This document shows, in pieces, positions 54,645 to 64,000 of a DNA stretch of 64,000 nucleotides (position 1 is the stretch's first letter; each line of letters starts with the position of its first letter). The DNA comes from Salinimonas lutimaris. GTDB lineage: Bacteria; Pseudomonadota; Gammaproteobacteria; Enterobacterales; Alteromonadaceae. The position numbers were made by a program, and so were the translations under genes. The DNA is taken from the NCBI RefSeq assembly GCF_005222225.1, contig NZ_CP036536.1:2938001-3002000 (forward strand), read 5' to 3'. The notes below the pieces were generated by a model. The model was not told where the DNA came from. It made no database searches and saw only the letters and a program-made list of their open reading frames with translations.

Positions 54645-57503
54645 TTATTCTGCAAGCACATTGCGGCTGCCGTCCTGCAACGACAATTCTGTCACAGGCA
54701 GGTTTAAAGGCGTTAATTGTTCCAGAATTTTTTGTTTGTCGCCAACCACAATAATCTGCATGTTTTTCACATCCAGCTCTTTGGCCGCCAGCGCATTAAT
54801 CTCATCGGCGCTGATATGCCGGATAATATCCAGCTGCTTAGCCCGATAATCATCTGGCAGCTGATATGCCTGCAACTGGCTTAAAAAGCGTGCCTTGCTG
54901 CCCGGTGTTTCATAATCCAGTGCATCGCTTAGCGTATAGGCATTACGCATAAACAACAATTCTTCGTCGGTGATTCCCTGCTGCTGATAGCGCGTGATTT
55001 CATTAATCAGCTCTTTAATGCCATCGCCTGTATTTTGCGCATTCACATCAGCATTGGCTTCAAACCACCCCAGTGTTTTGCCGCCTACAAATGCACTGGA
55101 GGCGCCATAGGTGTAGCCTTTATCTTCACGCAGGTTCAAATTAATCCGGCTGTTAAATGCTCCGCCCAGCGGAAAATTCATCAGGCGGGAACGAAAATAC
55201 TCACCGGTAGCATCATACGGCTTGGCCCGGCGGACCAGGTACACCGCCGACTGCACGGCTCCGGGGCTATCCACCAGATAAACCGACGATTTATCATATT
55301 CAGGAAATGGTTTGTAAGGCGCTATGGCGTAGTCCCGGACAGTCCAGTCTTTTAAAAAGTCAAAAGACTGTAAAATCTGCGCTCTGGATAAGTCCGACAC
55401 CACCACCGCAGTGGCCTGAGCCGGGTTGTAATAACGCGCGTAAAAGGCTTTTACGTCTTTCAGCGTAACCTTACTGATGGTATCCAGCGTACCCTCATCA
55501 GGCAGGGCCACACGATTATCCAGGCCGAATAAAATGGCATCTTTGGCACGGCCTGCCAAAGCTGATGGTTTTTTCAGCTGCTGCTGCATACTTTGCATGA
55601 CCCGCTCTTTCATGCGCTCGAAATCCTGCGGATTAAACGCCGGATGAAACAGCTTTTCTTTTAGCAAAGCCAGTGTAGGCGTCAGATTTTTAGTCAGGGC
55701 AGAAACATAAATCTGGGTATAGCGGCCCCGCGAATTAAAGCGCACTGAACTGCCCAGCTTAGCCAGCGCATTGGCCATTTCCTCGTTCGAGTAATGTTTG
55801 GTGGCTTCATTCATCATCAGTGAGGTCAGATACGCCGTACCCGCTTTGCCTTGCGGGTCCAGCAGCATGCCCCCTTCCATCGACAGGGTAAATGTAACAG
55901 TAGGGGTTTCTGCACTGGTCACGCCCAGCAGTGAAATATCACCGGGCAGATCAGCCTGCCAGTATTCCGGTACTTCAACGATAGGTGTAGGGCCCGCCTG
56001 CGGCACCTGATTACGATCAAAATCATCCTGAATACTGGCCTGTTCAACTGACTCAGGCGCCTGTCGCGGCGGTATATCGCGCGCAGGCAAATTAAAATTC
56101 TGAGGCTTCACAGCCAGCTGCTTCTGCCCTTTAGGTATCACACTTAAAAACACGCCATGACCATTTTTAATGTACTTGCGGTATACCCGCATAACGTCTT
56201 CGGCGGTGACGGCGTTGTAACGTTGAATATCATCTGCGACCAGATCTGGCTGATGCTGGAACGTTTCACCGGCAGCCAGAGTCGACACTTTTCCTGCCAC
56301 ACTTTGCAGACCAAATACGGTCGATGACTCGATGGATGCCTTAGTGCGGGCCAGATCATCTGCGGTTACGCCACGCTGTTCAAATTCATCAAAGGTCTGG
56401 CGGATTGCCTTGTTTAAATCGGCCAGATCATTACCGATGGCCGGGTTTGACAGCGCCATGATTTGAAACTCACACGCCAGTTCCCGACAAGGGTGCCCCA
56501 CAGAGGCCTGCACAGCCTGACCGCCCTTCACCAGATTTTTGTATAGCAGCGAGGTTTTGCCGCCGCCCAGAATATCTGCCAGCACATCAAGCGGGGCTTC
56601 GTCTTCGTGACGGGCATAAATAGTCGGAAACGTTATTTGCAACAATGGCAGGTGTACATTGTCTTCCAGCGTAATGAAGCGGTCTTCATTCAGGGTAACC
56701 GGCTGGGGCTCAGGATCATCAACCTGCGGCCCGCGGGGAATGGCCGCAAAATATTTTTCAATCCACTGTTTGGTGCGCTCAACATCAATATCGCCACCAA
56801 TGGTTAATGTGGCATTGTTCGGCCCGTACCAGCGTTTGAAGAAAGCTTTAAGATCGTCCACATTAACCCGGTCAAGGTCTTCCACATAGCCAATCGGCAT
56901 CCACGAATAAGGATGACCCACCGGATACAGCGCCTCGGCGGTGCGTTCAGCTCTTAACCCGTAGGGCTGGTTATCAACCCGCTGGGCACGCTCGTTTTTG
57001 ACAGTTTCGCGCTGGTTTTCAAATTTTTTCTGGTCGACCGCCGGTAACAAAAAGCCCATTCGATCAGCTTCCAGCCACAGCACTTTTTCCAGCTGATTGG
57101 CCGGTACGGTTTCATAATAGTTGGTGCGATCGGTATTGGTAGAGCCGTTGAGATCGCCGCCCGCTTCGGTAATGATTTTAAAATGCTGCTCGTCAGCCAC
57201 ATGCTCAGAGCCCTGAAACATCATGTGCTCAAAAAAGTGCGCAAAGCCGGACTTACCGATTTCCTCTCTGGCAGACCCAACATGGTAGGTCACATCCACA
57301 TGCACCAGCGGATCGGAATGGTCTTCATGCAAAATCACCGTCAGGCCGTTATCCAGGGTGTATTTTTCATAGGGAATGGAGACCTGTTCGGTCTGTTCGG
57401 CGGCCTGTTGTGACAGCTCAGTGGGGGTAGACTGCTGGCAGGCAGCCAGCACACTGGTGAGCAGGCCAAACACAGTGCATTGGGCAATAACGCGTACAGA
57501 CAT
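54645..57503 (-). CDS. M16-family zinc metalloprotease (lipoprotein)
   Basis: 952 residues from ATG 57503 (AAGGAAG 6 bases before it). The lipobox is LAAC with Cys22. Two M16 modules lie in tandem. The N-terminal one has the inverted zinc motif HFFEH (residues 89-93) with a downstream Glu, and the C-terminal one lacks it, as is usual for pitrilysin-type proteins. It resembles the outer-membrane or periplasmic insulinase-like proteases of Alteromonas and Shewanella. It is a single gene upstream of the Hpt gene, divergent. Confidence 0.88.
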   Translation of the reverse strand: MSVRVIAQCTVFGLLTSVLAACQQSTPTELSQQAAEQTEQVSIPYEKYTLDNGLTVILHEDHSDPLVHVDVTYHVGSAREEIGKSGFAHFFEHMMFQGSEHVADEQHFKIITEAGGDLNGSTNTDRTNYYETVPANQLEKVLWLEADRMGFLLPAVDQKKFENQRETVKNERAQRVDNQPYGLRAERTAEALYPVGHPYSWMPIGYVEDLDRVNVDDLKAFFKRWYGPNNATLTIGGDIDVERTKQWIEKYFAAIPRGPQVDDPEPQPVTLNEDRFITLEDNVHLPLLQITFPTIYARHEDEAPLDVLADILGGGKTSLLYKNLVKGGQAVQASVGHPCRELACEFQIMALSNPAIGNDLADLNKAIRQTFDEFEQRGVTADDLARTKASIESSTVFGLQSVAGKVSTLAAGETFQHQPDLVADDIQRYNAVTAEDVMRVYRKYIKNGHGVFLSVIPKGQKQLAVKPQNFNLPARDIPPRQAPESVEQASIQDDFDRNQVPQAGPTPIVEVPEYWQADLPGDISLLGVTSAETPTVTFTLSMEGGMLLDPQGKAGTAYLTSLMMNEATKHYSNEEMANALAKLGSSVRFNSRGRYTQIYVSALTKNLTPTLALLKEKLFHPAFNPQDFERMKERVMQSMQQQLKKPSALAGRAKDAILFGLDNRVALPDEGTLDTISKVTLKDVKAFYARYYNPAQATAVVVSDLSRAQILQSFDFLKDWTVRDYAIAPYKPFPEYDKSSVYLVDSPGAVQSAVYLVRRAKPYDATGEYFRSRLMNFPLGGAFNSRINLNLREDKGYTYGASSAFVGGKTLGWFEANADVNAQNTGDGIKELINEITRYQQQGITDEELLFMRNAYTLSDALDYETPGSKARFLSQLQAYQLPDDYRAKQLDIIRHISADEINALAAKELDVKNMQIIVVGDKQKILEQLTPLNLPVTELSLQDGSRNVLAE

Positions 57504-57739
57504 TGCGCTTCCTTGTATTATTCTCATAAAAAGACCGAATCGGTATGCTTATTCTATAGTGAGCACATGATTGACTGGTCCAAGCTTACCTTATTCATAT
57601 TCTTTTAAGGTGTTATTTGTTCGGTAGCATCGTCAGACTACCAGATTTTGCGCTAAATAACCGCCGCGCCGAAAAGCGAACATGTATCAATTTATAAAGG
57701 GATACCCTACAATTCAGACATATCAAAAAGGGACGCATC

Positions 57740-58285
57740 ATGAATCAATCGCCAGCTATTATTGACCTTGAATTCGGTCTGTCACAACTAAGCGGTAACC
57801 GTACCCTGCTGGTTACTCTGCTACAAAAATTTGCCGCCGAGTACCGTACTACTTCCGCTACGCTACAACAGGCAGCCGCCGAGCAGCAGTGGGATAATGC
57901 CCGCCTGCTGGTACATACTCTAAAAGGCGTAGCCGGTAATCTGGGCCTCAATGCGCTGCATCACGAGTCCCGTGATTATGAGAATCACATTAAGGAACAT
58001 CAAAGCCTGCCACCTAATCAGGCGGCATTTGAGCAGGTGTTAAACCAGACCATTACCGAAATTGATGCGCTGGATGCCACCGCCCCTGCGCCCGCTGCCG
58101 CGCCTGACAATAGCGATGCTGCCCGCACCGCGTTAATCCGTGCCCTGGAAGGGCATGAGTTTATTCCGCAGGACCAGCTGGACGGCTGGCTGGCCGATAT
58201 GCAGATGTCTGATGCAAATCAGCAGCTGCTACAAGATGCCATTGACGAACTGGATTATGACGCCGCGGTAGCCCTGCTCAAATAA
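57740..58285 (+). CDS. Hpt-domain phosphotransfer protein
   Basis: 181 residues. The Hpt motif VHTLKGVAGNLG places the phospho-accepting histidine at His59. The C-terminal 60 residues (ALEGHEFIPQDQLDGWLADM) may be a second short helical part. It receives phosphate from a histidine kinase receiver domain and passes it to another response regulator, but no kinase is near. It overlaps the next gene by one base (TAATG). Confidence 0.85.
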   Translation: MNQSPAIIDLEFGLSQLSGNRTLLVTLLQKFAAEYRTTSATLQQAAAEQQWDNARLLVHTLKGVAGNLGLNALHHESRDYENHIKEHQSLPPNQAAFEQVLNQTITEIDALDATAPAPAAAPDNSDAARTALIRALEGHEFIPQDQLDGWLADMQMSDANQQLLQDAIDELDYDAAVALLK

Positions 58286-58974
58286 TGACAGACATTGCCA
58301 TACTGTACACCCATGCCGATTTTTACATTGTTAATAAACCGGCGGGGGTCACCATGCATGATGCCCGGCATGGCATTGTGAGTTTGCTGCGCCAGCAGAC
58401 CGGCGAGCACTTGCATTTGTGTCACCGGCTGGATGACGGTACCTCCGGAGCCCTTATTCTGGCCCGCCATCCGCAGGCAGCGGCCTGGTTTCAAGAGGCG
58501 TTTGCCTATCATCAGATTCAAAAATATTACCTGGCGCTGGCGCACGGTAAGCCGGCTAAAAAGCAGGGTACCATCAGCGGTGATATGAAAAATCGCCGGC
58601 GGGGCCAGCATATTTTATTAAAAACCAGAGATAACCCGGCTGTCACTCAGTTTTTCAGTGAAAGCCTGGTGCCTGGTGTCCGGGTTTATCTGGTGAAACC
58701 CCTGACCGGTAAAACCCATCAAATTCGGGTTGCCCTGAAAAGTCTGGGCGCACCGATACTGGGCGACACCCTGTACGGCGCAACAGACAGTGATCGCTTA
58801 TATCTGCACGCATATCGACTTTGTTTTACATATGCAGGACAAATGATTAATGTAAAAGCTGATATAAACCATGGTGAACAGTTTACCGCGTCGTCATTCG
58901 ACGCCTGGCTGGCTTCATCCTCCAGCGATCCTGCTTTGCGACGCTGGCCGGATTACACGCCCCCTGTTCGCTGA
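58285..58974 (+). CDS. RluA-family pseudouridine synthase
   Basis: 229 residues. The catalytic Asp is in HRLDDGTSGALIL, and the second motif is KPLTGKTHQIRVALKSLG. This is the single-domain, TIGR01621-like type and lacks an S4 domain. The exact target base in tRNA or rRNA is not known. Its start lies in the stop of the Hpt gene (TAATG), so translation is coupled. Confidence 0.9.
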   Translation: MTDIAILYTHADFYIVNKPAGVTMHDARHGIVSLLRQQTGEHLHLCHRLDDGTSGALILARHPQAAAWFQEAFAYHQIQKYYLALAHGKPAKKQGTISGDMKNRRRGQHILLKTRDNPAVTQFFSESLVPGVRVYLVKPLTGKTHQIRVALKSLGAPILGDTLYGATDSDRLYLHAYRLCFTYAGQMINVKADINHGEQFTASSFDAWLASSSSDPALRRWPDYTPPVR

Positions 58975-58992
58975 TTGCCCAGAGATTTTTGC

Positions 58993-59919
58993 ATGACGCA
59001 TCCTGTTACAGGTCGACTACAAATTGTTGGCAGTGGCGCGATAGGTTCGCTGGTCGCAGCCGGCGCCCAGGCGAATCATATTCCCTTTAGTCTGGCCCCA
59101 CGCCATGCGCGCCCGGCCACCCAACGCTTGCTTGGCTATGGCGGTGCAGCGACTTTACTGGGCAGCAACCTGCCGGTGGCCGATAAACTCACCGCCCAGG
59201 ATATCCTGGTCCTGCCGCTTAAAGCTCATCAACTGGCCGACGCAGCGCAAGCCTGGAAAGACAAACTTCATCCGGAAACAGCTGTGCTGTTGCTACATAA
59301 CGGCATGGGCGGACTGGAAGCGGTCCGGGCGGTGTTACCCGAGCATGCCCTGTATCTGGCAACCACCAGTCACGGTGCGCTCAGGCTCAATGCCACGGAA
59401 GTCAAACATACCGGATTTGGCCGCACCATGCTGGGCGAAGCGCCGGATAATAAAGGCACTGACCCAATCCAAAAGGAGCGTTTACTGGAAATGCTCAGCC
59501 GGTGTCTGGCCCCGGTAACCTGGCATCAGGATATTATGGAAGCCCTGTGGCTTAAACTGGCGGTGAATGCGGTAATTAATCCGCTGACTGCGCTACATGA
59601 TATTCGCAATGGCGAACTTGATAACCCGCAATTTCAAGGGCATATCTGTGACATTTGCCAGGAAGTCAGCCAGGTAATGGCACAGGCAGGTTATCAGCAC
59701 AGCCCCGCCGTGCTCAAAGAGCAGGTGAAAAAAGTGGCCCGGCAAACCGCACAGAATTATTCGAGTATGCATCAGGATGTGGCAAATGGCCGCCCTACTG
59801 AGGTTGATGCCATCAACGGATTCATCATCAAACAGGCACAAAAAAAAGGTATTGATGTCAGCATCAATACCTTTTTGTATAACAAGATTAAAGCGCTGGA
59901 AACCCGCTACGCCGGATAG
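58993..59919 (+). CDS. ketopantoate reductase family protein (PanE-like)
   Basis: 308 residues from ATG 58993. The in-frame TTG at 58975, used for the longer form, abuts the previous stop and is unlikely. NAD(P)-binding is VGSGAIGSLVAAGA, and the C-terminal domain has the conserved LKLAVNAVINPLTAL and ASMHQDVANGRPTEVDAINGF-type motifs. Family members reduce 2-dehydropantoate to pantoate for CoA synthesis, but a paralogue with another substrate is possible, so no symbol is used. The stop is convergent with lysS. Confidence 0.9.
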   Translation: MTHPVTGRLQIVGSGAIGSLVAAGAQANHIPFSLAPRHARPATQRLLGYGGAATLLGSNLPVADKLTAQDILVLPLKAHQLADAAQAWKDKLHPETAVLLLHNGMGGLEAVRAVLPEHALYLATTSHGALRLNATEVKHTGFGRTMLGEAPDNKGTDPIQKERLLEMLSRCLAPVTWHQDIMEALWLKLAVNAVINPLTALHDIRNGELDNPQFQGHICDICQEVSQVMAQAGYQHSPAVLKEQVKKVARQTAQNYSSMHQDVANGRPTEVDAINGFIIKQAQKKGIDVSINTFLYNKIKALETRYAG

Positions 59920-59946
59920 GCGTCAGCGGTGTTTTTCGCCAGTGGC

Positions 59947-61494
59947 TTAGTCCTGCGCCTGAGCTTCAGGCTTCATGTGCGGGAATAAAATCACGTCTTT
60001 GATGGTCGGGCTGTCAGTAAACAGCATCACCAGGCGGTCAATACCAATTCCCTGTCCTGCTGTTGGCGGTAAGCCATGCTCCAGCGCACGAATGTAGTCT
60101 TCATCAAAATGCATGGCTTCATCATCACCGGCGTCTTTTTCTTCCACCTGCTTGCGGAAGCGCTCAGCCTGATCTTCCGGATCATTAAGCTCCGAGAAAC
60201 CATTCGCCAGCTCACGTCCGCCAACAAAGAACTCAAAACGGTCAGTAATGAACGGATTATCGTCATTACGGCGTGCCAGCGGTGAAACTTCCCACGGATA
60301 CTCAGTAATAAACGTTGGCTGAATCAGCTGCTCTTCGGCAGTGGCTTCAAAGATTTCACACAGATATTTACCCGCACCCCAGATACCGTCAACTTCCGGC
60401 TCTTTAATGTGCAGTTGTTTTGCCATAGCTTTAAGCTCGTCCAGGTGTGCTTCCGGATCGCGGATAGCCGCTTCGTTAGCCTCAGGCCAGTATTTTAAAA
60501 TGGCCTCCCCCATGCTCAGGCGCTCAAATGGCTTGCCAAAGTCATAGCGGATTTCCTGAGTGACATTACCTTCTGCATCTTTAACCGTGTTAACCAGCTC
60601 GGTACTGCCCAGAATGTCTGATGCTAGCTTGCGCAGCATGTCTTCGGTCAGGTTCATCAGATCATGATAATCTGCATACGCCTGATAGAATTCCAGCATG
60701 GTGAACTCTGGGTTATGGCGGGTCGACAACCCTTCGTTACGGAAGTTACGGTTAATCTCAAACACTCGCTCAAGGCCACCCACAACCAGACGCTTCAGGT
60801 ACAGTTCAGGGGCAATACGCAGGTACATGTCGATGTCCAGCGCATTGTGATGCGTAACAAACGGCTTGGCCGTAGCGCCGCCCGGAATAACCTGCAACAT
60901 AGGTGTTTCCACCTCAATAAACTTACGCTCTGTCAGATACTGACGGATACCGTTGACCACGGCGCTGCGCACACGAAATGTTTCGCGGGTTTTGTCACTG
61001 GTAATCAGGTCAACATAGCGCTGACGGTATTTGGTTTCCTGATCGCTCAGACCGTGGAATTTTTCCGGTAACGGACGCAGTGCCTTGGTCAGCAGATCAT
61101 AGTTAGCCATATCGACATACAGGTCGCCCTTGCCTGATTTGTGCAAGACACCGGCTACGCCGATGATGTCGCCGATATCCAGCGAACCGAAGCGCGCTTT
61201 AATGTCTTTCTGGGTATCTTTTGATGCATAGGCCTGAATGCGGCCAGTCATGTCCTGTAGCAACAGGAACGGGCCGCGCTTTGCCATAATACGGCCGGCA
61301 ATACTCACTTCATGGCCCTGCTCAATCAGGGTTTCTTTGTCCAGTTCGCCGTACTGTGCCTGCAGCTCCTCGGCGTAGTTTTCACGGCGGAAGCTGTTCG
61401 GGAAACCGTTAGCACGGCAGTTTTCTCGAATTGCGCTCAGTTTAGCCCGGCGCTCGGCAATCAATCTGTTTTCGTCGTGTTGCTGGTCAGTCAT
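59947..61494 (-). CDS. lysS: lysyl-tRNA synthetase (class II)
   Basis: 515 residues. The N-terminal OB-fold anticodon-binding domain comes first. Class II motif 2 ([21 protein letters not shown]) and motif 3 ([11 protein letters not shown]) are intact. It follows prfB by 19 bases on the same strand, the prfB-lysS arrangement also seen in E. coli, and is likely cotranscribed. Confidence 0.97.
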   Translation of the reverse strand: MTDQQHDENRLIAERRAKLSAIRENCRANGFPNSFRRENYAEELQAQYGELDKETLIEQGHEVSIAGRIMAKRGPFLLLQDMTGRIQAYASKDTQKDIKARFGSLDIGDIIGVAGVLHKSGKGDLYVDMANYDLLTKALRPLPEKFHGLSDQETKYRQRYVDLITSDKTRETFRVRSAVVNGIRQYLTERKFIEVETPMLQVIPGGATAKPFVTHHNALDIDMYLRIAPELYLKRLVVGGLERVFEINRNFRNEGLSTRHNPEFTMLEFYQAYADYHDLMNLTEDMLRKLASDILGSTELVNTVKDAEGNVTQEIRYDFGKPFERLSMGEAILKYWPEANEAAIRDPEAHLDELKAMAKQLHIKEPEVDGIWGAGKYLCEIFEATAEEQLIQPTFITEYPWEVSPLARRNDDNPFITDRFEFFVGGRELANGFSELNDPEDQAERFRKQVEEKDAGDDEAMHFDEDYIRALEHGLPPTAGQGIGIDRLVMLFTDSPTIKDVILFPHMKPEAQAQD

Positions 61495-61513
61495 AACCTA
61501 ATCACTTGTTGGG

Positions 61514-62612
61514 TTAAAGCCCGGACTTCAGGCTGGCTTGAATAAATTTGTCTAAGTCACCGTCTAGCACGGCCTGGGTGTTACGGTTCTCAATACCGGT
61601 GCGCAAATCCTTGATGCGTGAATCATCCAGTACATAAGAGCGAATCTGGCTACCCCAGCCAATATCCGACTTGCTATCTTCCATGGCCTGTTTTTCAGCA
61701 TTTTGCTTTTGCAGCTCAAACTCATACAGTTTGGCTTTCAGCTGCTTCATGGCCTGGTCCCGGTTTTTATGCTGAGAACGGTCGTTTTGGCACTGCACCA
61801 CAATACCGGTAGGTTCGTGGGTGATCCGTACCGCTGAGTCAGTCCGGTTAACGTGCTGACCACCTGCGCCGGAAGCTCGGTAGGTGTCTACCCGTAAATC
61901 AGCCGGGTTGATATCAATGTCGATATCATCATCCACTTCAGGATAAATAAATGCAGATGAAAATGATGTATGCCGACGGTTACCCGAGTCAAACGGTGAC
62001 TTTCTCACCAGACGGTGAACACCGGTTTCGGTGCGTAGCCAGCCAAAGGCATACTCACCCTGAAAACGAACAGTGGCAGATTTTATACCGGCCACTTCGC
62101 CTTCTGACAATTCGATGATCTCGGTTTTAAAGCCGTGGGCTTCGCCCCAGCGCAGGTACATACGCAGCAGCATATTCGCCCAGTCCTGGGCTTCGGTGCC
62201 GCCCGAACCGGCCTGCAAATCGATATAACAATCCGCGGCATCGTTAGGACCTGAGAACATCCGGCGAAATTCCAGCGTTTCGAGCTGCTCGGTCAAACCA
62301 TCGAGCTCAGCGCGGGCTTCGTTAAAGGTGTCTTCGTCTTCGGCTTCCACCGCAAGCTCAACCAGCCCTTCAACATCTTCAGTGCCCTGTTGCAGGTTAA
62401 CAATGGTTTCCACCACCTGCTCCAGCGCCACTTTTTCTTTACCCAGCGCCTGGGCGCGATCTGGCTCATTCCATACATCCGGGTTTTCAAGTTCCCGGTT
62501 AACTTCTTCTAATCGCTCTGACTTTGCATCAAAGTCAAAGATACCCCCTAAGGGCTTCGGTGCGTTCCCGGATATCTGCGATAGCGTTGTGGACAGGGTT
62601 TACTTCAAACAT
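61514..62612 (-). CDS. prfB: peptide chain release factor 2, with programmed +1 frameshift
   Basis: RF2 recognises UAA and UGA. The gene starts at ATG 62612 ([20 protein letters not shown]) and meets an in-frame TGA at codon 26 (62537-62535). The signal is AGGGGGTAT-CTT-TGA-C: an SD-like AGGGGG at 62549-62544, the slippery CTT and the stop, matching E. coli. The ribosome shifts +1 and continues into the rest of the gene ([20 protein letters not shown] onward). The body carries the GGQ motif ([17 protein letters not shown]) and the RF2-type tripeptide region. An in-frame ATG at 62431 is internal. lysS follows. Confidence 0.96.
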
Positions 62613-62761
62613 AAATCCGCAATTCATTAACTGATAAAGACCGCGAATAGTAACGAAAACGACGAAATTTTGATAGCGGAATCGCCAAAGAAATTGCCTG
62701 CTTTAACCGTTTCGTGGCCGGCAGACAGACGCCATTACCGGCCTGAGGTAAAAACCGCGAA

Positions 62762-63334
62762 TTAACGGGCTAGTCTGACGGCCAGATCGGCAGTTTGGCT
62801 ACCCAGTCCGTGCAGTTGTTTGAGGGCTCTGGCATCGGTGATAATGCCCTTTTCATCCATCAGGGTATCTACCTTGCCTATGGCTTTTTGGTTGGGCGAC
62901 ACAATCACTCCCAGGTTTTCCAGTAGCATCCGTAGCACCACCAGCACCCGCATACCGCCCAGCGCGCCCTGCGAGCACGCCATAATTCCCGCAACCTTGC
63001 CTTTATACGCAGCCAGCATGGGCTCATCAGGTGCAGGCCGGGACGCCCAGTCCAGCGCATTTTTCAGCAATGCCGGGTAACTGCTGTTGTACTCCGGAGA
63101 GGCAATTAAAAAGCCATCGTGACTCATCATCAGTGCCTTAAATGCCTGCGCCGCTGCTGGTATACCGTGGGCGGCTTCCTCATCCTGGTTATACAGTGGC
63201 ATCGGATAGTCAGCCAGGCTGATTCGGGTGACCTGCGCGCCGGCTTGCTCTGCGCCGTCAGCCGCGCAGTGTAGTACCGACTGATTAAACGACCCCTTTC
63301 GGGTGCTGCCTGCAAAGGCCAGTAGTTTTGCCAT
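62762..63334 (-). CDS. NADPH-dependent FMN reductase
   Basis: 190 residues of flavodoxin-like fold. LAFAGSTRKGSFNQSVL is the phosphate-binding loop for FMN, and IASPEYNSSYPALLKNALDW is the active-site motif of the SsuE/ChrR/azoreductase group. It could reduce quinones, chromate or azo dyes. The substrate is unknown. It is separated from argS by a terminator. Confidence 0.88.
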   Translation of the reverse strand: MAKLLAFAGSTRKGSFNQSVLHCAADGAEQAGAQVTRISLADYPMPLYNQDEEAAHGIPAAAQAFKALMMSHDGFLIASPEYNSSYPALLKNALDWASRPAPDEPMLAAYKGKVAGIMACSQGALGGMRVLVVLRMLLENLGVIVSPNQKAIGKVDTLMDEKGIITDARALKQLHGLGSQTADLAVRLAR

Positions 63335-63355
63335 GTTGTGCTCCTGAAAAACAAA

Positions 63356-63383
63356 AAAGGCCGTGAATACTCACAGCCTTTTT
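63356..63383 (-). terminator. terminator of argS
   Basis: On the minus strand AAAAAGGCTGTGA-gtat-TCACGGCCTTTTTT with one C-A mismatch, 20 bases after the argS stop. Confidence 0.85.
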
Positions 63384-63403
63384 GATGAACTGATACGTTC
63401 AGT

Positions 63404-64000
<597 letters not shown>

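Overview
This window looks like chromosomal DNA of a marine gammaproteobacterium of the order Alteromonadales (Alteromonas or a close relative). The evidence is the gene content and synteny (rsxABCDGE-nth, prmB-aroC opposite smrB, motY opposite rnt, a GlyGly-CTERM surface protein, paired TonB receptors, a yeaG-yeaH-spoVR operon), the protein sequences as I remember their families, and VCR-like integron attC sites. No search could be run, so the genus is inference.

Layout. 1-5.2 kb: the 3' part of a GlyGly-CTERM surface protein, a periplasmic solute-binding protein, the divergent queE/queC pair (queuosine precursor synthesis) and a LysR regulator. 5.3-8.8 kb: a MATE exporter and uvrB, translationally coupled. 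8.8-10.2 kb: about 1 kb of gene-free DNA with two DnaA-box-like sites and clustered GATC, followed by two identical tRNA-Asn genes. 10.2-17.0 kb: the rsxABCDGE-nth operon, in which rsxC has a long repetitive Ala/Lys-rich tail. 17.0-19.6 kb: a decayed but complete-architecture integron (broken intI, attI, two cassettes with attC), followed by broken ORFs. 20.1-26.9 kb: a porin-like barrel, SDR, nitroreductase, gloA, glpQ, motY, rnt and bfd. 26.9-34.5 kb: an ECF sigma factor/FecR-type anti-sigma/TonB receptor cassette with a second, paralogous TonB receptor. 34.7-46.0 kb: grxD, sodB, prkA(yeaG)-yeaH-spoVR, a beta-propeller-like secreted protein, an MFS transporter, aroC, prmB and smrB. 46.1-49.8 kb: a second integron relic with five cassettes separated by attC sites and, at its head, the decayed 5' two-thirds of another intI. 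49.8-64 kb: a GGDEF/EAL protein, a 40-residue membrane peptide, a probable Fur-controlled sRNA, an SLT-fold lipoprotein, gshA, an M16 protease, an Hpt protein, an RluA-type pseudouridine synthase, a PanE-like reductase, lysS, prfB (with its programmed frameshift), an FMN reductase and the 3' end of argS.

Most of the window is ordinary core genome. The unusual content is the two integron relics only about 30 kb apart. In both, the integrase gene is on the + strand and broken, while the cassettes are on the - strand, and some cassette ORFs remain open. The integrase pieces are recognisable across stop codons and frameshifts and come from different parts of the protein, so they represent two separate integron integrases lost independently. 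Other points worth attention are an orphan Fur box leading into an orphan terminator (a candidate iron-responsive sRNA) and the paired TonB receptors, of which only one carries the signalling STN domain.
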